From NCBI GenBank assembly GCA_934085675.1, contig CAKOHH010000004.1, forward strand, positions 42,408 through 106,407: a DNA stretch of 64,000 nt, read 5' to 3'. The notes beneath the pieces were generated by a model. That model did no database searches and was not told the origin of the DNA. It worked only from the letters and a program-made list of their open reading frames with translations. Below are positions 61,258 through 64,000 of the stretch, piece by piece. This DNA comes from an uncultured Bacilli bacterium (GTDB taxonomy: Bacteria > Bacillota_I > Bacilli_A > RF39 > UBA660). Each line of letters begins with the position of its first letter. The stretch's first letter is position 1. Made by a program: the position numbers and the translations under genes.

Positions 61258-62862
61258 TTGAAAAAGATTATTATTTTAATTCAAAACAGCACCCTTTATT
61301 TTTCCTATCGTAAACAAGGCCCTATCAGGGAAGATTTAATGAACACTAATATTATTTCAGATTCAGAACTGGTCTTTACCGAAGACTATATTTTAGAAAA
61401 CCAAAAATTAGTCACGCCTTTTTTAGAAGAACTTTGTGAAATGAATAAAATTGATACAATTACTTTTCAAAATAATGAGCTGGCTGATTTTTTAATTTTA
61501 TTATTTAATAAAATAAAGATTTATAAAATTAAAATTAAAAAGCAAGAAAAATTAACATATTCTGTCTGTGAAAAATTATTAAAAATTAAAACGCTAAAAG
61601 AAATAGAATGCTTTAGTATCCCCGAATACCTTTTAGAAATGCTTGATAATAAAGGTATAAAGGTTCAAACCAAAAATGAGATTTTTTATATCTCCCCTTT
61701 TATGGCAAAAAATAACTTAAAAAATTATTCTAAAATATATTACACCAAGAAAGTAACATTTTATGATAATTTAACAGATGAAGATAAAGAAGACTTTAAA
61801 ACATTTTTAAAAATAAATCGTTATTTAAAAGTCATTACTTTAATGGTATATAATAAAGAAACTATTGATTTTATTTTCACTTCTCTTCTTGATAATCATT
61901 TCAAAAATATTTACATCGAACTTCATGATAACATTACCAAAGAAGAAGATTATTTATTTTTAAAACAAATGAATAAAAAATATAAGAAAAATAATTTTAA
62001 AATTGGTCTTTATTACTCTAAAGAATATTTAGAAGATAACTTAATGAAGCAAATAATTTTAAATACTTTAAAATTATGTGGCTTTATCATTATTTTATTT
62101 ATCGTTGGCATGATTGGTTATATTTCTTTAGATAATTATTATGCTATGAAAGATGTTGCTAAAATTAATGAACATGTTAAAGAACAAATGGGTAAAGAAG
62201 AAATAACTATACCAGAAGATAAAAAAGAAGAAGGTCTTGTTATTAAGAATAAATACATTGCTTCTTTGCTTACTATTAATAAAGATGTTATAGGCTATTT
62301 AAAAGTTAAAAACACTAACATTGATTATCCTGTTGTAACAAGTAATGATAATAAATATTATTTAACGCATAATCTTTATAATGAAGAAGATAAAAATGGC
62401 TGGGTCTATATGGATTTTCGTAACTCCGATAAATATTTAAATGACAATACCATCGTTTATGGACATAATATGTATTATTCTGGGGTTATGTTTGGAACAC
62501 TTCACAGAACTTTGAATGGTAACTGGTATAATAATGAAGATAATTTAAATATCACTTTTGATACAATGTATGCTTCTATGAATTGGAAAATTTATTCTAT
62601 TTATACGACTCCTAAAACGAACGATTACTTAAAAGTTAGCTTTGATACCAAAGAAGAAAAAGAACAGTACATTAATATGACTAAAGAAAGAAGTATCAAA
62701 AATTTTGATACTCCGGTAACAACTGAGAATAAATTGCTTACTTTATCTACATGTACGGGTGATAATGAAAGGCTTGTTATTCATGCTGTTTTGGAAGAGA
62801 ATACGGAAGAACAAGATTCAAGTTCTCTTGATAACGTTTCTCTTTTGGATTCAGAAGAATAG
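61258..62862 (+). CDS. Class B sortase with a large cytoplasmic N-terminal domain
   Basis: The C-terminal 240 residues are a class B sortase: NIDYPVVTSNDNKYYLTHN, IVYGHNMYYSGVMFGTL (His about 408), LLTLSTCTGDNERLVIHA (Cys about 504, Arg about 510; numbering from ATG 61243). Sortase B usually begins with its membrane helix; here the helix (about 273-297) follows about 270 residues of mixed alpha/beta sequence, so the protein is about twice the family length. The C-terminus ends in an acidic tail. TTG 61258 is chosen because GGTGGTG is 6 bp upstream; ATG 61243 would have almost no leader. It should anchor the divergent NPQTG protein. Confidence 0.87.
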   Translation: MKKIIILIQNSTLYFSYRKQGPIREDLMNTNIISDSELVFTEDYILENQKLVTPFLEELCEMNKIDTITFQNNELADFLILLFNKIKIYKIKIKKQEKLTYSVCEKLLKIKTLKEIECFSIPEYLLEMLDNKGIKVQTKNEIFYISPFMAKNNLKNYSKIYYTKKVTFYDNLTDEDKEDFKTFLKINRYLKVITLMVYNKETIDFIFTSLLDNHFKNIYIELHDNITKEEDYLFLKQMNKKYKKNNFKIGLYYSKEYLEDNLMKQIILNTLKLCGFIIILFIVGMIGYISLDNYYAMKDVAKINEHVKEQMGKEEITIPEDKKEEGLVIKNKYIASLLTINKDVIGYLKVKNTNIDYPVVTSNDNKYYLTHNLYNEEDKNGWVYMDFRNSDKYLNDNTIVYGHNMYYSGVMFGTLHRTLNGNWYNNEDNLNITFDTMYASMNWKIYSIYTTPKTNDYLKVSFDTKEEKEQYINMTKERSIKNFDTPVTTENKLLTLSTCTGDNERLVIHAVLEENTEEQDSSSLDNVSLLDSEE

Positions 62863-63871
62863 CTTTATTTAAATACTCTACAGATTCTTCATAATGTCCT
62901 GTATAAAAAGACGCTATTGATAATAAATCATAAAAATAATCATTCCAAGCAAATTCCTCATTAATATAGGATTTGCTTTTTTCTTTGATATTTAACGCTT
63001 TTTTTAAATTGTCATAGGCTTTTTCATAATCATTATGTAAATTATAAAAACTGGCTAATTCAATATACCCTTCTCTTAAATAAGGAGCTTCTAAAATAGC
63101 CTTTTCATACCACATTAAAGCTTCTTCTTCATAGCCTAACGCTTCATAACTTCTGGCTATAAATCGCATAGATGCACATCTTTCATCTTTCCAAGTTGCT
63201 TTTTTACATTTTAAATGTTTATGTAAAGTTTCAATACATTTTGCCCATTTTTGATAATACATATATTCTCTACCTAAATAATGTAAATTGCGGTCGTCTA
63301 ATGGGTCTTCTAAAACACTAATTTCAAGCAAAGGTAAATAAGAAGCTCTACTTTTTGCTTTATCAGGATAATGATTTAAGGTAATTGGCACATCAATAAA
63401 TTTTTCCTCTAAACTAGTACTTAATACTTCGTGAACAGGGTGTATCCAGTGATACCCCATGCGAGCATGAATTTTATCAGTCTTAAAACTAACTAAAGGA
63501 TTGTTGTTTTCATCTAATTTCCAATTATAGTTATATCTTGCTCTTGTCGGCTTTTCTTGAAGCCAATATTGTTCTAAGATGTCACGCCAACCTTTTTCTA
63601 AAACTTCATCTAAATCCGTACAAACACAAATATCTGCATCTTCTGGAACTAAGGCTAAAGATTCATTTCTGGCCGTATCAAAACGCCATGGATTAATCTT
63701 TTTTTGATAAACGATAACTCCTCTTTTTTTTAGTTTCTTGACGGTATCATCACTAGATCCTGTATCCAAAACAATAATTTCGTCGGCTTCTTTCATAGAA
63801 TCAACATAACGATTTACAAAAGCACTTTCATTTTTACAAATGGCATAAACAACTACTTTTAGTTTTCTCAC
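62777..63871 (-). CDS. Glycosyltransferase (GT2) fused to TPR repeats
   Basis: The 364-residue protein has a GT-A domain (VVVYAICKNESAFVNRYVDSM, IIVLDTGSSDDTV, FDTARNESL, CVCTDLDEVL with the DxD-like metal site) and a C-terminal TPR array (ALGYEEEALMWYEKAILEAP and similar, about residues 235-350). This resembles SunS-like and related protein or surface glycosyltransferases. Its last 86 bp overlap the convergent sortase gene on the other strand. Confidence 0.86.
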   Translation of the reverse strand: MRKLKVVVYAICKNESAFVNRYVDSMKEADEIIVLDTGSSDDTVKKLKKRGVIVYQKKINPWRFDTARNESLALVPEDADICVCTDLDEVLEKGWRDILEQYWLQEKPTRARYNYNWKLDENNNPLVSFKTDKIHARMGYHWIHPVHEVLSTSLEEKFIDVPITLNHYPDKAKSRASYLPLLEISVLEDPLDDRNLHYLGREYMYYQKWAKCIETLHKHLKCKKATWKDERCASMRFIARSYEALGYEEEALMWYEKAILEAPYLREGYIELASFYNLHNDYEKAYDNLKKALNIKEKSKSYINEEFAWNDYFYDLLSIASFYTGHYEESVEYLNKAILLNPKEKRYQENLNLVLPYSLPKQHE

Positions 63872-63901
63872 TTATATCACCTAGAGTAGTTTATGAAAAA
63901 G

Positions 63902-63990
63902 AAAAAAAAGTGACATTCATCACTTTCAGGTTGTTGACAAAGTAATTTTTTGTTAACAAACTTTATTTTTGATAAACAAAGTGATATAAT
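63902..63990 (+). promoter_or_regulatory. Hairpin and promoter at the right window edge
   Basis: AAAGTGA / TCACTTT (63907-63913 and 63920-63926) form a 7-bp stem with a preceding A-run, terminator-like on the minus strand. Downstream, TGATATAAT (63982-63990) is an extended -10 on the plus strand for a gene beyond the window; the matching -35 is weak (TTTATT). Confidence 0.4.
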
Positions 63991-64000
63991 GAATTTGCGA

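Noticed and set aside
1..64000. CRISPR array
   Set aside because: No series of spaced direct repeats of 20-40 bp was found, nor cas genes.

Overview
The window looks like chromosome from a very AT-rich, monoderm, endospore-forming member of the Bacillota (Firmicutes). The evidence is a GerAB-type germination permease, a sporulation sigma factor of the SigK type with its SpoIVFA/SpoIVFB processing pair nearby, SepF and DivIVA, a class B sortase with an NPQTG-anchored partner, and strong AAGGAGG-type ribosome binding sites. Genes are read with the standard code; all intact genes use TGA only as a stop. I cannot name a genus from sequence alone.

Layout. 1-797: 3' part of a germination permease. 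806-6748: nine-gene Tad-type pilus/secretion operon on the minus strand. 6875-10199: housekeeping genes (uvrC, a short YigZ/IMPACT protein, rpsT, a short-chain dehydrogenase). 10209-27760: a long accessory region with an XRE regulator / Mrr-like nuclease / Dam-like methylase / AlwI-like restriction operon, two linked unknown proteins, a decayed IS30-family element, a decayed tyrosine integrase, a HEPN-plus-PD-(D/E)xK nuclease pair, a divergent sigma-70-like factor with a partner gene, a LysR regulator, a possible nuclease-toxin gene and a broken XRE gene.

27837-43722: core genes, with a transglutaminase-like protein, the yqeG-yqeH-mutL-miaA operon, sigK, divIVA, sepF, spoIVFA-spoIVFB, queH, ftsQ, murG, ftsW and mtaB, and an exported nuclease. 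43792-54158: a Fic-fold protein lacking the catalytic His, a NatAB-like ABC exporter, a glycosyltransferase, an RpiB-like isomerase, an HD hydrolase, an exported arylsulfotransferase overlapped by a thioredoxin-like gene, and a DgkA-type kinase. 54231-54307: tRNA-Arg(CCG), followed by a second small accessory block (54310-58460) with a decayed MazG-like gene, a membrane-bound Fic protein and a large DUF6119/TIGR04141-like protein. 58466-63871: rseP-cdsA, the NPQTG-anchored protein, the sortase and a glycosyltransferase-TPR protein.

How the parts work together. The tad operon should build a thin surface fibre in a single-membrane cell (no secretin is present). ftsQ, murG, ftsW, sepF and divIVA serve division and wall synthesis. 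sigK lies close to the genes for the protease complex that would activate it. The two accessory blocks are rich in nucleases, Fic/HEPN-type effectors and regulators, and contain many genes broken by in-frame stops, as expected of turnover in defence islands. The most interesting candidates for undescribed biology are the HEPN/nuclease pair with a terminator-like leader, the membrane-Fic/DUF6119 pair beside tRNA-Arg, the sigma-like factor with its partner, and the sortase carrying a large cytoplasmic N-terminal domain.
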